A stretch of DNA of 53,630 nt from Aestuariivirga sp. (GTDB lineage: Bacteria > Pseudomonadota > Alphaproteobacteria > Rhizobiales > Aestuariivirgaceae): assembly GCF_020252405.1 (NCBI RefSeq), contig NZ_JADCDA010000038.1, positions 1-53,630 on the forward strand, given 5' to 3'. A program made the translations under genes and the position numbers. Shown one piece after another: positions 35,620-45,421 of the stretch; position 1 is the stretch's first letter; each line of letters begins with the position of its first letter. The notes below the pieces were generated by a model. It searched no databases. It saw nothing but the letters and a program-made list of their open reading frames with translations, and was not told the origin of the DNA.

Positions 35620-36960
35620 TTACTTGTTTGCGAGATAGGCTTCGAGCGAGTCGTCCAGCGCGTCCTTCCACGGGGTGTGATGCCTGGGGCTCATGTTGCC
35701 CGTCATCAGCGAGCGGTAGGCATTGTTGCGGAAGCCCATGATGTCGTCCATCTTGTGGTGCTCCCAGTCCATGAAGGTCTTGTTGACGCCCTCGATGTCG
35801 AAAGCCGGGTAGTCCGTGGCCCCGATCAGCTCCTTGACGTAGTCGCCCTGGAACCAGATCATCTGCTCCGGCGTTTCGAGCTTCTTTTCCCGGCGCAGCC
35901 ACTTCTGCCAGTCCTTCCTCATGGCATCGGGCTTCGGCAGTTTGATGCGGCCAAGGATGATGTCGCGCACGTACCAGGCTTGCGCGTCGAACATGTTGAA
36001 GGTGTAGAACTGGTCCTGCATGCCGATGTAGAAGAAGCGCGGATTATCCTGCCAGACCACGCCCTTGTAGAGATTTTCCGGCCACAGGCGATTCGCCGTC
36101 TTGAGGCGCAGGTCTTCCGGCAGATAGGGGAAGTAGTGCTGGTAGCCGGTGCAGAGAATGATGGCGTCCACATCCTTCTTGCTGCCGTCCTTGAAATGGG
36201 CGGTCTTGCCCTCGACCTTCTGGAGGAGAGGGCGCTCCTCGAAGTTCTTCGGCCAGTTGAAGCCCATGGGTTTGGAGCGGTAGCTGGCGGTGACCGACTT
36301 GGCGCCATATTTCCAGCACTGCGAGCCGATGTCCTCGGCGGAATAGCTGCGGCCGACAATCAGAATGTCCTTGCCCTTGAACTCCAGCGCATCGCGGAAG
36401 TCATGGGCGTGCAGGACGCGGCCGCTGAAGGTGTCGAGGCCGGGGAAGAACGGCACATGCGGCGTCGAGAAATGTCCCGAGGCGCAGATCACGTGGTCGA
36501 ACTCTTCCGTCTTCATCACATCCTTCACACGGTCGTGCGAGGTGACGGAGAACGTCTTTTTCTTCTTGTCGTAGGCGACCATGCGCACCGGCGTGTTGAA
36601 GCGGATCCACTTCCTCACGCCGGCCTTTTTCACGCGGCCGGTGATATAGTCCCACAGCACGGCGCGCGGCGGATAGGACGGGATCGGCTTGCCGAAATGC
36701 TCCTCGAAGGTGTAGTCGGCGAATTCGAGGCACTCCTTGGGTCCGTTGGACCATAAATAGCGGTACATGGAGCAGTGCACCGGCTCGCCATATTCATCGA
36801 GCCCGGTGCGCCAGGTGTATTTCCACAAGCCGCCCCAGTCGTCCTGCTTCTCGAAGCAGACGACCTCGGGGATCCTCGCCCCCTTCTTCTTCGCGGACTG
36901 GAAGGCGCGAAGGGCCGCCAGGCCCGACGGGCCCGCGCCGATAACTGCAACTCTCGTCAT
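35620..36960 (-). CDS. tmm: Trimethylamine monooxygenase Tmm (flavin-containing)
   Basis: A 446-residue flavin monooxygenase that oxidises trimethylamine to its N-oxide with NADPH and O2. It has the FAD motif GAGPSGLA, the FMO fingerprint [11 protein letters not shown] (178-188), and the NADPH motif GRSYSAED (203-210) followed by [13 protein letters not shown], which is typical of bacterial Tmm. [23 protein letters not shown] is also a Tmm-type run. I chose the ATG at 36960, with AGGGAG 5 bp upstream. It is the last gene of an operon for TMA demethylation. Family call is strong. Confidence 0.93.
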   Translation of the reverse strand: MTRVAVIGAGPSGLAALRAFQSAKKKGARIPEVVCFEKQDDWGGLWKYTWRTGLDEYGEPVHCSMYRYLWSNGPKECLEFADYTFEEHFGKPIPSYPPRAVLWDYITGRVKKAGVRKWIRFNTPVRMVAYDKKKKTFSVTSHDRVKDVMKTEEFDHVICASGHFSTPHVPFFPGLDTFSGRVLHAHDFRDALEFKGKDILIVGRSYSAEDIGSQCWKYGAKSVTASYRSKPMGFNWPKNFEERPLLQKVEGKTAHFKDGSKKDVDAIILCTGYQHYFPYLPEDLRLKTANRLWPENLYKGVVWQDNPRFFYIGMQDQFYTFNMFDAQAWYVRDIILGRIKLPKPDAMRKDWQKWLRREKKLETPEQMIWFQGDYVKELIGATDYPAFDIEGVNKTFMDWEHHKMDDIMGFRNNAYRSLMTGNMSPRHHTPWKDALDDSLEAYLANK

Positions 36961-36991
36961 GTCAGCTCCCTGGTGCTTTTTTCGCCCGTCC

Positions 36992-38035
36992 TCATTCCGG
37001 ATAGATTCCGGGCGAGGTCGGCAGGCCGTCATCGAACTTCGACAACCACTCGACGGTGGTCGGGCGGTATCGGGTGAGACCCTTGTAGTCCACCAGCTCC
37101 GGCGGCAGGCCGCGGAGCACGCGGTGGAAGCGGCGCGCCCATTTGGGCACCGTCACCAGCTCCTCCATCTTGATGAGGTAACAGCGGATGACGAAGAGGA
37201 TGGCGTTGGAGCGCGGCAGGCGCCACAGCGACTGCAATTCGCAGCGCAGGTGCACCTTGTCGCCCACGTTTTCCGGCGTGACGGTGGCGCGGTCCGGGCC
37301 CCACTTGTGATAGTTCTCGGGGCTGGTGTCGAGGCGCGGGTTGATGGTCATGGTCCAGTTCAGGCGGCGCACCGGCTTGCCCTGCTGCAGGTTCAGCAGG
37401 AATTTAAGCGCGCGGTCGAACACCCCGATCTCGTGGGCCAGCGGCACGGGGCCATGCCATTCATGGAAGTTCATGCCGATGTCGAAGTCGAGCGACCAGT
37501 CGGCCTGGGTCGTCACCATGCCGGCATCGCACCACAGCTGACCGTCGCGCTGGTCGACGATGACGAAATCGCCCTGGGCCTGCCTCGTGATGAATTCGAG
37601 CGGCTCCATCGGCAGCGTCGAGGCATCCCCGAAGGTGAAGGCCTGGTCGATGCCCATCGGGCGGTTGATCCAGCGCCACTGGTCGCCGTTCTTCTCCAGC
37701 GTGAAATGCCCGGGGTAGCCCGCGGCCTGGGCTTCCATCAGAAGCTCGAGCGTGTCCCACTGCGCGGCCATCATGTGCGGCAGCGCCTGGTAGCGAAGGG
37801 GGTCTTCCTTCAGCACCTTGGCGCGGTCGTCCATTTCGGCGAGGTAGTGCTCGTCCACGTCGATCGGCTTGTTGTAGGCGTGGCCGTCGGGACCCGCCGG
37901 AACATGGGGCTCCATGTTCACCGAATACATGTATTTGTCTTCGTGGAAGGGGAAGGGGAAGCGGCGGATCGCCCCGGGCGAGTTCCTGAAGGTGTAGTCG
38001 TCGCGAAAGGTTTCGTTCCTGAAAGTGATGTTCAT
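36992..38035 (-). CDS. Heme-dependent oxidative N-demethylase, dimethylamine monooxygenase heme subunit (DUF3445)
   Basis: A 347-residue DUF3445 (HODM) protein. The family binds heme b and, with an electron-transfer partner, removes a methyl group from dimethylamine as formaldehyde. Sequence landmarks are [54 protein letters not shown] and [24 protein letters not shown]. The ATG at 38035 has AGGAG 8 bp upstream. It lies between the reductase and tmm genes. It is part of a Dmm-type (dimethylamine monooxygenase) complex. Confidence 0.87.
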   Translation of the reverse strand: MNITFRNETFRDDYTFRNSPGAIRRFPFPFHEDKYMYSVNMEPHVPAGPDGHAYNKPIDVDEHYLAEMDDRAKVLKEDPLRYQALPHMMAAQWDTLELLMEAQAAGYPGHFTLEKNGDQWRWINRPMGIDQAFTFGDASTLPMEPLEFITRQAQGDFVIVDQRDGQLWCDAGMVTTQADWSLDFDIGMNFHEWHGPVPLAHEIGVFDRALKFLLNLQQGKPVRRLNWTMTINPRLDTSPENYHKWGPDRATVTPENVGDKVHLRCELQSLWRLPRSNAILFVIRCYLIKMEELVTVPKWARRFHRVLRGLPPELVDYKGLTRYRPTTVEWLSKFDDGLPTSPGIYPE

Positions 38036-38046
38036 AAGCTGAACTC

Positions 38047-39012
38047 CTAGAGGTCGAGGGTGACCGCATTGCCCGTGATGCGCGAGACGCAGATCATGAT
38101 CTTCTTGCCCGAGGCCTTCTCGTCCGGCTCGAGGAAGTGGTCGTTGTGTTCGAGCCCGCCGTCACAGGAGACCACGCCCGTCTCGCACTGGCCGCAGGCG
38201 CCGCCGCGGCAGAGATAGGGCGCGTCGACGCCATTGGCTTCGAGCGCCTCGAGGATCGACTGGTGCGGGGCCACGTCAATGGCGCGGTTCGACTTCGCAA
38301 GCCTGACCTGGAAGGCCTTGCCGGGCGGCGGGGCGAGGAACTCCTCCGCGTGGAGGTTCTGCCTGGGCCAGCCGAGCTCGCTGGCCTTGCCGAGCACGCC
38401 ATTGATCATGCCGGCGGGGCCGCAGACATAGAGATGCGTGCCCAGCGGCTGGTTTGCGAGGATCTTCCCGACGGGGATGAAGAGCTTCTCCGCGTCGCAG
38501 TAGATTTTCACCCGGTGCGCGCCGTAGCGCTGCTGCAGCTCCTTCCAGTAGGCGCCATGGCTGCGGGTTCGGACGGCATAGTAAAGCTCGAAGGCCTTTC
38601 CCCCGCGCTCCATCTGTTCCATCATGGCGATGAAGGGGGTGATGCCGATGCCGCCCGCCATCATGATGTGCTTCTTGCCGCGCTGGTCGAAGGGGAACAG
38701 GTTGACCGGCTGGCTGAGGACGAGTTCGTCACCCTCCTTGAGCTTCTCGTGCAGAAAGGCGGAGCCGCCGCGCGAATTTTCGACCCTCAGGACACTGATC
38801 TCATAGCCCTTGGTGTCCTCAGGTGACGACATGAGGGAGTAGGGATTGCGGCGCAGCGCCTTGCCGTCCCGCATCGAAACGATCACATGCGCGCCGCCGG
38901 AGAAGACCGGCATGGGTCCGCCGCCGGCGCGCTCGAAGCGGAAGCGCTTCACCTTGTCGGCAACCTGGCGGATCTCCGTCACGCGGACCTTCATTTCTGT
39001 GTTGATGGTCAC
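38047..39012 (-). CDS. PDR/VanB-type reductase of the dimethylamine monooxygenase
   Basis: A 321-residue FMN/NAD(P)H-ferredoxin reductase. The flavin motif is RRNPYSLMS, the nucleotide motif is GGIGITPFIAMM, and the C-terminal plant-type [2Fe-2S] domain has CRGGACGQC plus a distal Cys in MICVSR. It supplies electrons to the heme subunit. The start is GTG at 39012, overlapping the stop of the DmmA-like gene (GTGA); an ATG at 38994 is possible. Confidence 0.88.
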   Translation of the reverse strand: MTINTEMKVRVTEIRQVADKVKRFRFERAGGGPMPVFSGGAHVIVSMRDGKALRRNPYSLMSSPEDTKGYEISVLRVENSRGGSAFLHEKLKEGDELVLSQPVNLFPFDQRGKKHIMMAGGIGITPFIAMMEQMERGGKAFELYYAVRTRSHGAYWKELQQRYGAHRVKIYCDAEKLFIPVGKILANQPLGTHLYVCGPAGMINGVLGKASELGWPRQNLHAEEFLAPPPGKAFQVRLAKSNRAIDVAPHQSILEALEANGVDAPYLCRGGACGQCETGVVSCDGGLEHNDHFLEPDEKASGKKIMICVSRITGNAVTLDL

Positions 39013-39614
39013 GGAAACAGTTCCTCTGGCTTCGGCGCGGAGCCGGGTTCCTCGGCATCGATGCAGACGCCCTGGAAGGCGCCGAGGCGGCGCGAGTAAT
39101 GGTCGCGCACCAGCAGCGATAAGCCGCAGGCGCTGCAGGCGTATGGGCTGGTGGTCACATTGTCGGTGATGCCCTTGCAATGCACGCACTGCACGCGCCG
39201 CGCGGTTGAACCGCGGTGCTCGGTGTGCAGCGAGGCCGGGTCGACGCCGTGGTTCATCGCCACCTGCTGGGCCTGGCCGATGAAGCCCTCGGTGCCCGCG
39301 AGATGGATATGCGCGCCCATGTGGGCCTGGCCGAGCATGACGTTGAGGCGGTTGAGAAGCACCGGGATGGTGGGGGCGAGCCAGAAAGTATCGGCTCCGA
39401 GGGCGGCCAGCTTCCTGTCGTGTTCCTGGTCTTTCGAGCCCGAGGCGGCATAGAGGATGTCGGCATGTTTCAGGAAGTCCGGCCCCACGGCCTTGACCTG
39501 GTCGAGCACGGCCAGCGCCCCTTCACCCTCGAGGGCGAAGAGGTGCCGCATTGCGTGCCTGTCGATGTTCAGGCCGCCGTAGACGGGGCGGCTCTTGATA
39601 CCAGCTACGAGCAT
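39009..39614 (-). CDS. dmmA: Dimethylamine monooxygenase subunit, DmmA-like
   Basis: A 201-residue protein that matches the DmmA-like family in layout. The N-terminal two-thirds resembles a nucleotide- or flavin-binding fold without an obvious catalytic motif, and the C-terminal zinc ribbon has CVHC (about 144-147) and CSAC (about 160-163). It overlaps the reductase gene and is needed for the heme N-demethylase complex in related systems. Exact role is unknown. Confidence 0.75.
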   Translation of the reverse strand: MLVAGIKSRPVYGGLNIDRHAMRHLFALEGEGALAVLDQVKAVGPDFLKHADILYAASGSKDQEHDRKLAALGADTFWLAPTIPVLLNRLNVMLGQAHMGAHIHLAGTEGFIGQAQQVAMNHGVDPASLHTEHRGSTARRVQCVHCKGITDNVTTSPYACSACGLSLLVRDHYSRRLGAFQGVCIDAEEPGSAPKPEELFP

Positions 39615-39629
39615 TCGACCCGTTGCTCC

Positions 39630-40763
39630 CTAACCGACCGCGGTGCGCTTTTTCTTTTCCGGGTCATCGAAGGTGATGGTGTGGGCGATGGCCTTGGCCT
39701 TCACATTCTTGCCGCGGATTTCAAGCGGCGTTCCCTGCCTGGCATAGGGAACTTCGAGGCGCGCGATGCCCATGCTCCTCTTGGTGAGCTTCGAGTAGCT
39801 GGGGCAGGTGACGACGCCAACCTTCCGGCCATCGGCCCAAACCTCGTCGCCGAGATCGACCGGGCCGTCATGCTCGACCAGCACACCGAAGATCCTGAAG
39901 CGCTCCTTGCCCTTGAGCTTGTAGTGCTCCTCGGCGCCGCGGAAGCCGGTCTTGCCGGGGCTCACGGTGAAGTCGAGGCCCAGTTCCCACAGCGAGTCGC
40001 CGGGGATCTGGTCCGGGAAGGGATACATTTGCGAGTTGTCGTAAGGATAGAACAGCAGATAGGACTCGACGCGCAGCATGTCGAGCACGCTGAAGCAGAC
40101 GGGGATGATGCCCATCGGCTTGCCCTTGTCGAGGATGGTGTCCCAGATCATGGGCGCGTCCTGGCCGCGGCAGAAGATTTCGTAACCGCGCTCGCCGGTG
40201 TAGCCGGTGCGCGAGATCATCACCGGCGCGCCGAAGAGCGTGGTCTGCATATGGTGGAAATACCTGAGGTCGCGGATGCCCGGCACGTGCTGGGCGAGAA
40301 AATCGACGGCGGCCGGGCCCTGCAGAGAAAGATCGTGGAGATCGTCGTCGAAGAGCACGGCAACGTTGCGGCCCGTGGCCTGCTTCACCACTTCCTCATG
40401 CGCCGAGCCCGAACCGTGGACCAGCATCCAGCTGTTGGGGCCGGTGCGGTAAACGATGCAGTCGTCCGTGAACATGCCGCGGTCGTTGAGCATGCAGGCA
40501 TAGACGGACTTGCCGGGATAGACCTTCGAGACGTCGCGCGTGGTGATGTAGTCAAGCACCGCGATGGCGTGGGGACCGACAAGGTGGACCTTCTTGAGAC
40601 CCGAGACGTCCATCAGGCCGGCCTTGGTGCGGACCGCGATATGCTCCTCGTAGATGTCCTTGTCGTAGGTCCAGGCGGTGCCCATGCCGCTCCAGTCCTC
40701 GAGTTTCGAGCCAAGCGCTCGGTGACGGTCGCCAAGGACCGAAAATCTCCAGGAAAGCGGCAT
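39630..40763 (-). CDS. GcvT-like aminomethyltransferase / THF-dependent demethylation protein
   Basis: A 377-residue GcvT-fold protein. It has GLMDVSGLKKVHLVGPHAIAVLDYI, DDLHDLSLQGPAAVDFL and RTGYTGERGYEIF, all family runs that build the tetrahydrofolate pocket. AGGAGGAG lies just upstream of the ATG at 40763. It stands between tdm and the dmm genes, so it probably handles the formaldehyde-level carbon released there as methylene-THF. It is not part of a glycine cleavage set, as no gcvH or gcvP gene is near. Confidence 0.82.
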   Translation of the reverse strand: MPLSWRFSVLGDRHRALGSKLEDWSGMGTAWTYDKDIYEEHIAVRTKAGLMDVSGLKKVHLVGPHAIAVLDYITTRDVSKVYPGKSVYACMLNDRGMFTDDCIVYRTGPNSWMLVHGSGSAHEEVVKQATGRNVAVLFDDDLHDLSLQGPAAVDFLAQHVPGIRDLRYFHHMQTTLFGAPVMISRTGYTGERGYEIFCRGQDAPMIWDTILDKGKPMGIIPVCFSVLDMLRVESYLLFYPYDNSQMYPFPDQIPGDSLWELGLDFTVSPGKTGFRGAEEHYKLKGKERFRIFGVLVEHDGPVDLGDEVWADGRKVGVVTCPSYSKLTKRSMGIARLEVPYARQGTPLEIRGKNVKAKAIAHTITFDDPEKKKRTAVG

Positions 40764-40803
40764 CGATCTCCTCCTCTGTGTTTCCTGTGTGGAATTATTT
40801 TTT

Positions 40804-40825
40804 CCGATTTCAACACGGGAATCGG
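40804..40825. promoter_or_regulatory. Inverted repeat upstream of the GcvT-like gene
   Basis: CCGATT at 40804-40809 and AATCGG at 40820-40825 form a 6-bp inverted repeat with a 10-bp spacer. It lies about 40 bp upstream of the gene start in an otherwise AT-rich patch. Could be an internal operator for the tmm-side genes. Confidence 0.3.
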
Positions 40826-40955
40826 CGAAGCGCAAGTCGTCTCATGCGGGACAGCGAAGCATTCGGGTAAGCCACCGCATCCGCTGAAGCACGCGAGGGG
40901 TGCCGCCGAAAGGCGCGGCACGGCCGTGCGGCGGTTTGACCGGGCGGATCATGAG

Positions 40956-43319
40956 CTAACTCCTCGGCCTGATCTTGTCCGGATCATAGGCCGCGAACTT
41001 CACGATCTTCGCCGGCAGCCGCTTCTGGCGCCCGTCCAGCTTGCCGATTTCCACCTCTGTGCCGAAGTCCGAGGTCAGCGCGTCAACCCGCGCCAGCGCG
41101 ATATTCTTGCCGAGGATGGGCGAGCGCACGGAGCTCGTCACCACGCCTACCTGGGCGCGGCCGATGTGCACGCAGTCGCCGTGGCCCACCGCCTCGTTCG
41201 AGGCAATCTCGAGGCCCACGAGCTTGCGGCGCGGGTGCTCCTTGCGTTTGATCAGGGCTTGCCTGCCGATGAAGTCGTCGCCCTTGGTCCTGAGCGGAAC
41301 GGCAAAGCCGATGCCGGCCTCGAAGGGGTCGGTCTCCGAGTCGAATTCGTAATGCGCGAAGATCAGGCCCGCCTCGATCCTCACCATGTCGAGGGCCTCG
41401 AGGCCCATGGGCTTTAGCCCGTGTTTCTGGCCCGCCTCCCACACCGCGTCGAACACGGCATTGGCATCCTTCGGGTGGCAGAAGATCTCATAGCCCAATT
41501 CGCCGGTGTAGCCGGTGCGCGACACGACGACGGGCGCGCCCTCGAAGTGGCCGATCCGCGCGGGCGTGAAGCGGAACCACTCGAGTTCGGCCAGCGAGGG
41601 CCGGGCCGGCGGCGTCCAGATGATCTCCTTCAGCAGGTCGCGGCTGTTCGGGCCCTGCACCGCGATGTTGTGCAGCTGGCCGGTGGAGGAGCGCACCCAC
41701 GCATTGTAGCCCATCTTCTCCGCCTGCTCGCGCAGCCAGAGGCCCGAGCAATCGTCGCCGCCGATCCAGCGGAAATTGTTGGGGCCGAGGCGGAACACCG
41801 TGCCGTCATCGATCATGCCGCCGTTCTCGTAGCACATGGCGGTGTAGACCACCTGGCCGGTGGACAGCTTGCGGATGTCGCGGGTGACGCAATACTGCAT
41901 CAGCGCCTCGGCATCGGGCCCCGTCACCTCGAACTTGCGCAAGGGCGAGAGGTCCATCACCACGCACTTCTTGCGGCATGCCCAATATTCCCCGATCGGC
42001 CCGTCGTGGTTGAAGCGCGTGGGCAGCCAGTAGCCGCGATATTCGGTGAAGTTCCGCGTCAAGGCGGAGAATCGTTCGTGGAAGGCGGTCTGCTTGGTCA
42101 GTTCTGCGTCGGCGTCCGGTGTCATGCGATAGGCCACTGCTCTCTGGAAGGTTTCTTTGGCGCCATAGGTGCGGATGTGGATGTCGGTCGGGTCCCAGGC
42201 ATTGGCCGCGTCGATGTCGTCGGGACAGGAGGACGAGACACAGACGATGTCGGTCAAGGCCCGCATCAGCACATAGTCGCCGGGCCGCGACCATGGCTCG
42301 TCGAGATGGAGCTGGTTCTGGTGGTCGATGTTGGTGTTGTAGAAGTAATTGATGGCTTCCCAGCCCTTGCGCGGGGCGACACCGTAAGGCGCCAGGGCCT
42401 TGTTGAAATTCTCGGTGCAGTTCGCATGCCCCGGATAGCCCATGTCGTCATAGTATCGGCTGTTGCAGGCGGTGGCGAAAGCGTCATGGCGGCCCACCGT
42501 GTCCTGCACGATCTCGACCAGGGGCTCGAACTCGCGGTCGAAGGCCTTGGAGGGCAGCCCCGGCGCGGGATAGCTGCGGCCCAGCAGCGTGCGAGTGACG
42601 GTCGAGTCCAGCGCATGGTCGAGACCCTTGTCAACCTTCCGCGCGGCCAGGGCCTGAAAATCCGTGCACTGACGGCCTGACACGTCGATCACCTGGATCC
42701 ACTCGCCCGCCCGCACCAGATAGGCGTTGGCGGTCGCGGCCTTGATGCGGATGTCGTGGATGGGGTCGGCCAGCGGCTCGGGCAGGATGTCGAGTTGCTT
42801 GCCCGCCGCCAGCGCCGCGCGGGTGATTCGCAGTTCGATGCCGGTCGCGGTGTCCTGCGCCTCGGGGCTCATGTCGGCGCCGGGCGCTGCAACAATCAGC
42901 AGCCCGTCGCGCGCCACCTTGAGTTCGGCATTGCTTCCGGCGCGGCTTGCCGCGCCAAACAGACCGGCGGAGCGCGCCTTGGCAAGGTCAATGCCGCGGC
43001 GGCGCAGCGCGCCAACCGTGCGCGCCGCGCCGGAGCCGCTGCGTGACAGAACAGCCTTCAATCCCTCGCCCGTGCTGTCCGCCCTCATGCCCAGCGCCGC
43101 AGCGTCAAACGCGCCATCGGCATCGCAAAACAGGACTTCGCAGGCCTGCCCGCCCTCGACGTCCGTAAGCCGCAGCACGTCACCCGCCCTCACCTGGACC
43201 ACCACCGAGCCCGCACCCGGAATGGGGTAGCGCTCTACCCGCTCCGGCAGCGTCCTCACGCCGGGCCGCAGGATGCGGCTCGCGGGCGGAGCCATGTTGC
43301 GCCGCAATAAATCCAGCAT
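40956..43319 (-). CDS. tdm: Trimethylamine N-oxide demethylase Tdm (DUF1989-GcvT fusion)
   Basis: A 787-residue fusion that splits TMAO to dimethylamine and formaldehyde. The N-terminal part (about 1-380) is DUF1989 with the metal-site region QCTDF around Asp220 and cysteines at about 285, 301, 360 and 365. The C-terminal part (about 405-780) is a GcvT-like tetrahydrofolate domain with SRTGYTGELGYEIF. Size and order match Tdm of Methylocella and marine bacteria. The first gene of the TMA operon; GGGAAAGG precedes the ATG. Confidence 0.92.
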   Translation of the reverse strand: MLDLLRRNMAPPASRILRPGVRTLPERVERYPIPGAGSVVVQVRAGDVLRLTDVEGGQACEVLFCDADGAFDAAALGMRADSTGEGLKAVLSRSGSGAARTVGALRRRGIDLAKARSAGLFGAASRAGSNAELKVARDGLLIVAAPGADMSPEAQDTATGIELRITRAALAAGKQLDILPEPLADPIHDIRIKAATANAYLVRAGEWIQVIDVSGRQCTDFQALAARKVDKGLDHALDSTVTRTLLGRSYPAPGLPSKAFDREFEPLVEIVQDTVGRHDAFATACNSRYYDDMGYPGHANCTENFNKALAPYGVAPRKGWEAINYFYNTNIDHQNQLHLDEPWSRPGDYVLMRALTDIVCVSSSCPDDIDAANAWDPTDIHIRTYGAKETFQRAVAYRMTPDADAELTKQTAFHERFSALTRNFTEYRGYWLPTRFNHDGPIGEYWACRKKCVVMDLSPLRKFEVTGPDAEALMQYCVTRDIRKLSTGQVVYTAMCYENGGMIDDGTVFRLGPNNFRWIGGDDCSGLWLREQAEKMGYNAWVRSSTGQLHNIAVQGPNSRDLLKEIIWTPPARPSLAELEWFRFTPARIGHFEGAPVVVSRTGYTGELGYEIFCHPKDANAVFDAVWEAGQKHGLKPMGLEALDMVRIEAGLIFAHYEFDSETDPFEAGIGFAVPLRTKGDDFIGRQALIKRKEHPRRKLVGLEIASNEAVGHGDCVHIGRAQVGVVTSSVRSPILGKNIALARVDALTSDFGTEVEIGKLDGRQKRLPAKIVKFAAYDPDKIRPRS

Positions 43320-43358
43320 CGATTACCTTTCCCTTTAGGGCAGCCTCCCAGTGTCGTT

Positions 43359-43409
43359 CGAAACTATAGGTGAGTTTCGCTTGACCGTCGATATAACCAC
43401 ATTCAAAAT
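43359..43409. promoter_or_regulatory. Divergent promoters with palindromic operator
   Basis: CGAAACT (43359-43365) and AGTTTCG (43373-43379) form a perfect 7-bp inverted repeat with a 7-bp spacer. On the plus strand TTGACC (43381-43386), 17 bp, CAAAAT (43404-43409) is a promoter candidate for the permease. On the minus strand TCGACG, 17 bp, TATAGT (revcomp of 43363-43368) is one for tdm, and its -10 lies inside the palindrome. One regulator could therefore control both operons. Confidence 0.45.
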
Positions 43410-43546
43410 TATTTCCTGAGGGATCGAGGGGAACGGCGGCTTTGCTCCGCTGCCTCATTTCTTGCCCGTTGGACATTCGACCCGCCCGAGAGAGGCGGAC
43501 GCGCCTCCGGGGGATGGGATTGGGAAACAACGGAGGAAACAATAAC

Positions 43547-45310
43547 ATGTCACAACAATCACCCTCGGGCGAACTCGTCCGGGCGCTGGACTGGAAGGGC
43601 GCCTTCTGGGTGGCGGCCGGCGTGCCGCCGCTCGTGCTCTTCTCCATCGGCGGCATCGCCGGCACCACGGGCAAGCTCGCCTTCCTGGTGTGGATCATCT
43701 CCATGATCATGGGCTTCCTGCAGTCCTTCACCTACGCCGAAATCGCCGGCATGTTCGGCAACAAATCGGGCGGCGCCTCCGTGTACGGAGCAACGGCCTG
43801 GCTGCGTTATTCCAAGTTCATCGCGCCGCTTTCGGTGTGGTGCAACTGGTTCGCCTGGAGCCCCGTGCTCTCGCTCGGCTGCGCCATCGCGGCGGGCTAC
43901 ATCCTCAACTCGCTGTTCCCCATCCCCGCCGCCGACTCGCAGCTGGTGCTGGACTGGGTTGCGGCCCATGCGTCGAGCTACACCGAGACCACCCAGTCGG
44001 TGGTCGACTATATCGCCGCCAACGCGGGCACGGCCCCGGCCGATGCCATCAAGGCGGTGGCCACAGCCGATGCCGTGACGGCGCTCACTCCGGCCATCCG
44101 CAGCTGGGAGGCCCTCAGCTTCAGCATCCCCGGCCTCGGCGGGCTGCACTTCAACGCCACCTTCGTGATCGGCGCCATCCTGATGCTGATCATCTTCGCG
44201 ATCCAGCATCGCGGTATCGCCTCGACTGCGAATGCACAGAAAATCCTGGCCATCATCGTGCTCGTGCCGCTGTTCCTCGTCGGCATAGTGCCGATCGTGA
44301 CGGGCCAGATCGACTATGCCAACGTGACCGGCCTCGTGCCGCCGGCCGCCGCCTATTCGGTGGACGAAGGCAGCTGGAACATTGGCGGCTGGACGCTGTT
44401 CCTGGGGGGCCTCTACATCGCCGCCTGGTCGACCTATGGCTTCGAAACCGCGGTGTGCTACACCCGCGAACTCAAGAATCCAAAGACCGACACCTTCCGG
44501 GCCATCTTCTATTCGGGCCTCTTGTGCTGCGTGTTCTTCTTCCTCGTTCCCTTCTCCTTCCAGGGTGTTCTCGGCCACGCGGGCATGCTGGCGCCGGGCA
44601 TCGCCGACGGCACGGGGGTGGGCGAAGCGCTCGGCAACATGGTGGGCGGCGGCAAGGTCATCACCCAGATCTTCGTGATCCTGATGATCCTCGCCCTCTT
44701 CCTCGCCATCATGACCGCCATGGCCGGTTCGTCCCGCACCCTCTACCAGGGCTCGAAGGACGGCTGGCTGCCGAAGTATCTGAGCCACGTCAACAGGCAT
44801 GGCGCGCCCACGGGCGCCATGTGGACGGACTTCTTCTTCAATCTTTTCCTGCTGGCGCTGGCCTCCGACATCGCGGGCTATTTCTTCGTGCTCGCCATTT
44901 CGAACGTCGGCTACATCATCTTCAACTTCCTGAACCTCAACGCGGGCTGGATGCACCGTGTGGACTCGGGCCACGTTCCACGTGCATGGAAGGCGCCCAC
45001 CTGGCTCATCGGTCTCAACACGGTTCTGGCCTTCGTCAACGCGCTGTTCCTCGGCGCCGGCGCCAAGGTCTGGGGCTATTCCAGCGCCCTGTGGGTCGGC
45101 TTCGCAATGGCCGCGCTGATCATCCCCGTCTTCGTCTTCCGCCACTATATCCAGGATGGCGGCAAATTCCCCAGGGAGGCGCTCGACGATCTTGGCATTG
45201 TGGGCGGCGGCCTGGGCGAGCGCAAGGCGGGTGTCTTGCCCTACCTCACGCTCCTTGCCGGCATCGCCGTGGTGCTGTGGGCCAACTGGTTCTTCGTGCT
45301 GCCGGGCTGA
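43547..45310 (+). CDS. APC-family permease, probable methylated-amine transporter
   Basis: A 587-residue APC-superfamily transporter with about 12 hydrophobic segments and a long loop between about residues 120 and 205. The consensus glycine run is in GVPPLVLFSIGGIAGTTG of the first segment, and the family motif is STYGFETAVCYTRELKNPK. CGGAGG lies about 10 bp before the ATG at 43547. It is transcribed away from tdm with a shared control region, so uptake of TMA, TMAO or related amines is inferred. Known TMA/TMAO importers (TmoXWV, TmaT) belong to other families, so this would be a different carrier. Confidence 0.83.
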   Translation: MSQQSPSGELVRALDWKGAFWVAAGVPPLVLFSIGGIAGTTGKLAFLVWIISMIMGFLQSFTYAEIAGMFGNKSGGASVYGATAWLRYSKFIAPLSVWCNWFAWSPVLSLGCAIAAGYILNSLFPIPAADSQLVLDWVAAHASSYTETTQSVVDYIAANAGTAPADAIKAVATADAVTALTPAIRSWEALSFSIPGLGGLHFNATFVIGAILMLIIFAIQHRGIASTANAQKILAIIVLVPLFLVGIVPIVTGQIDYANVTGLVPPAAAYSVDEGSWNIGGWTLFLGGLYIAAWSTYGFETAVCYTRELKNPKTDTFRAIFYSGLLCCVFFFLVPFSFQGVLGHAGMLAPGIADGTGVGEALGNMVGGGKVITQIFVILMILALFLAIMTAMAGSSRTLYQGSKDGWLPKYLSHVNRHGAPTGAMWTDFFFNLFLLALASDIAGYFFVLAISNVGYIIFNFLNLNAGWMHRVDSGHVPRAWKAPTWLIGLNTVLAFVNALFLGAGAKVWGYSSALWVGFAMAALIIPVFVFRHYIQDGGKFPREALDDLGIVGGGLGERKAGVLPYLTLLAGIAVVLWANWFFVLPG

Positions 45311-45336
45311 CCCGGCGCTGCGCCGACCGGCCGTCG

Positions 45337-45360
45337 TGCGGGGCCCTTCGGGGCCCCGCA
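45337..45360 (+). terminator. UUCG-capped hairpin between permease and cupin
   Basis: TGCGGGGCCC-TTCG-GGGCCCCGCA is a perfect 10-bp stem with a stable UUCG tetraloop, 26 bp after the permease stop. There is no immediate T-run, so it may stabilise the 3' end or partially stop transcription rather than terminate fully. Confidence 0.6.
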
Positions 45361-45421
45361 TGCGTCTTGCGGGGCAGGGCGTTTTCTTCCTAATCTCCGA
45401 ACAAAGGGGAGACATTGCACC

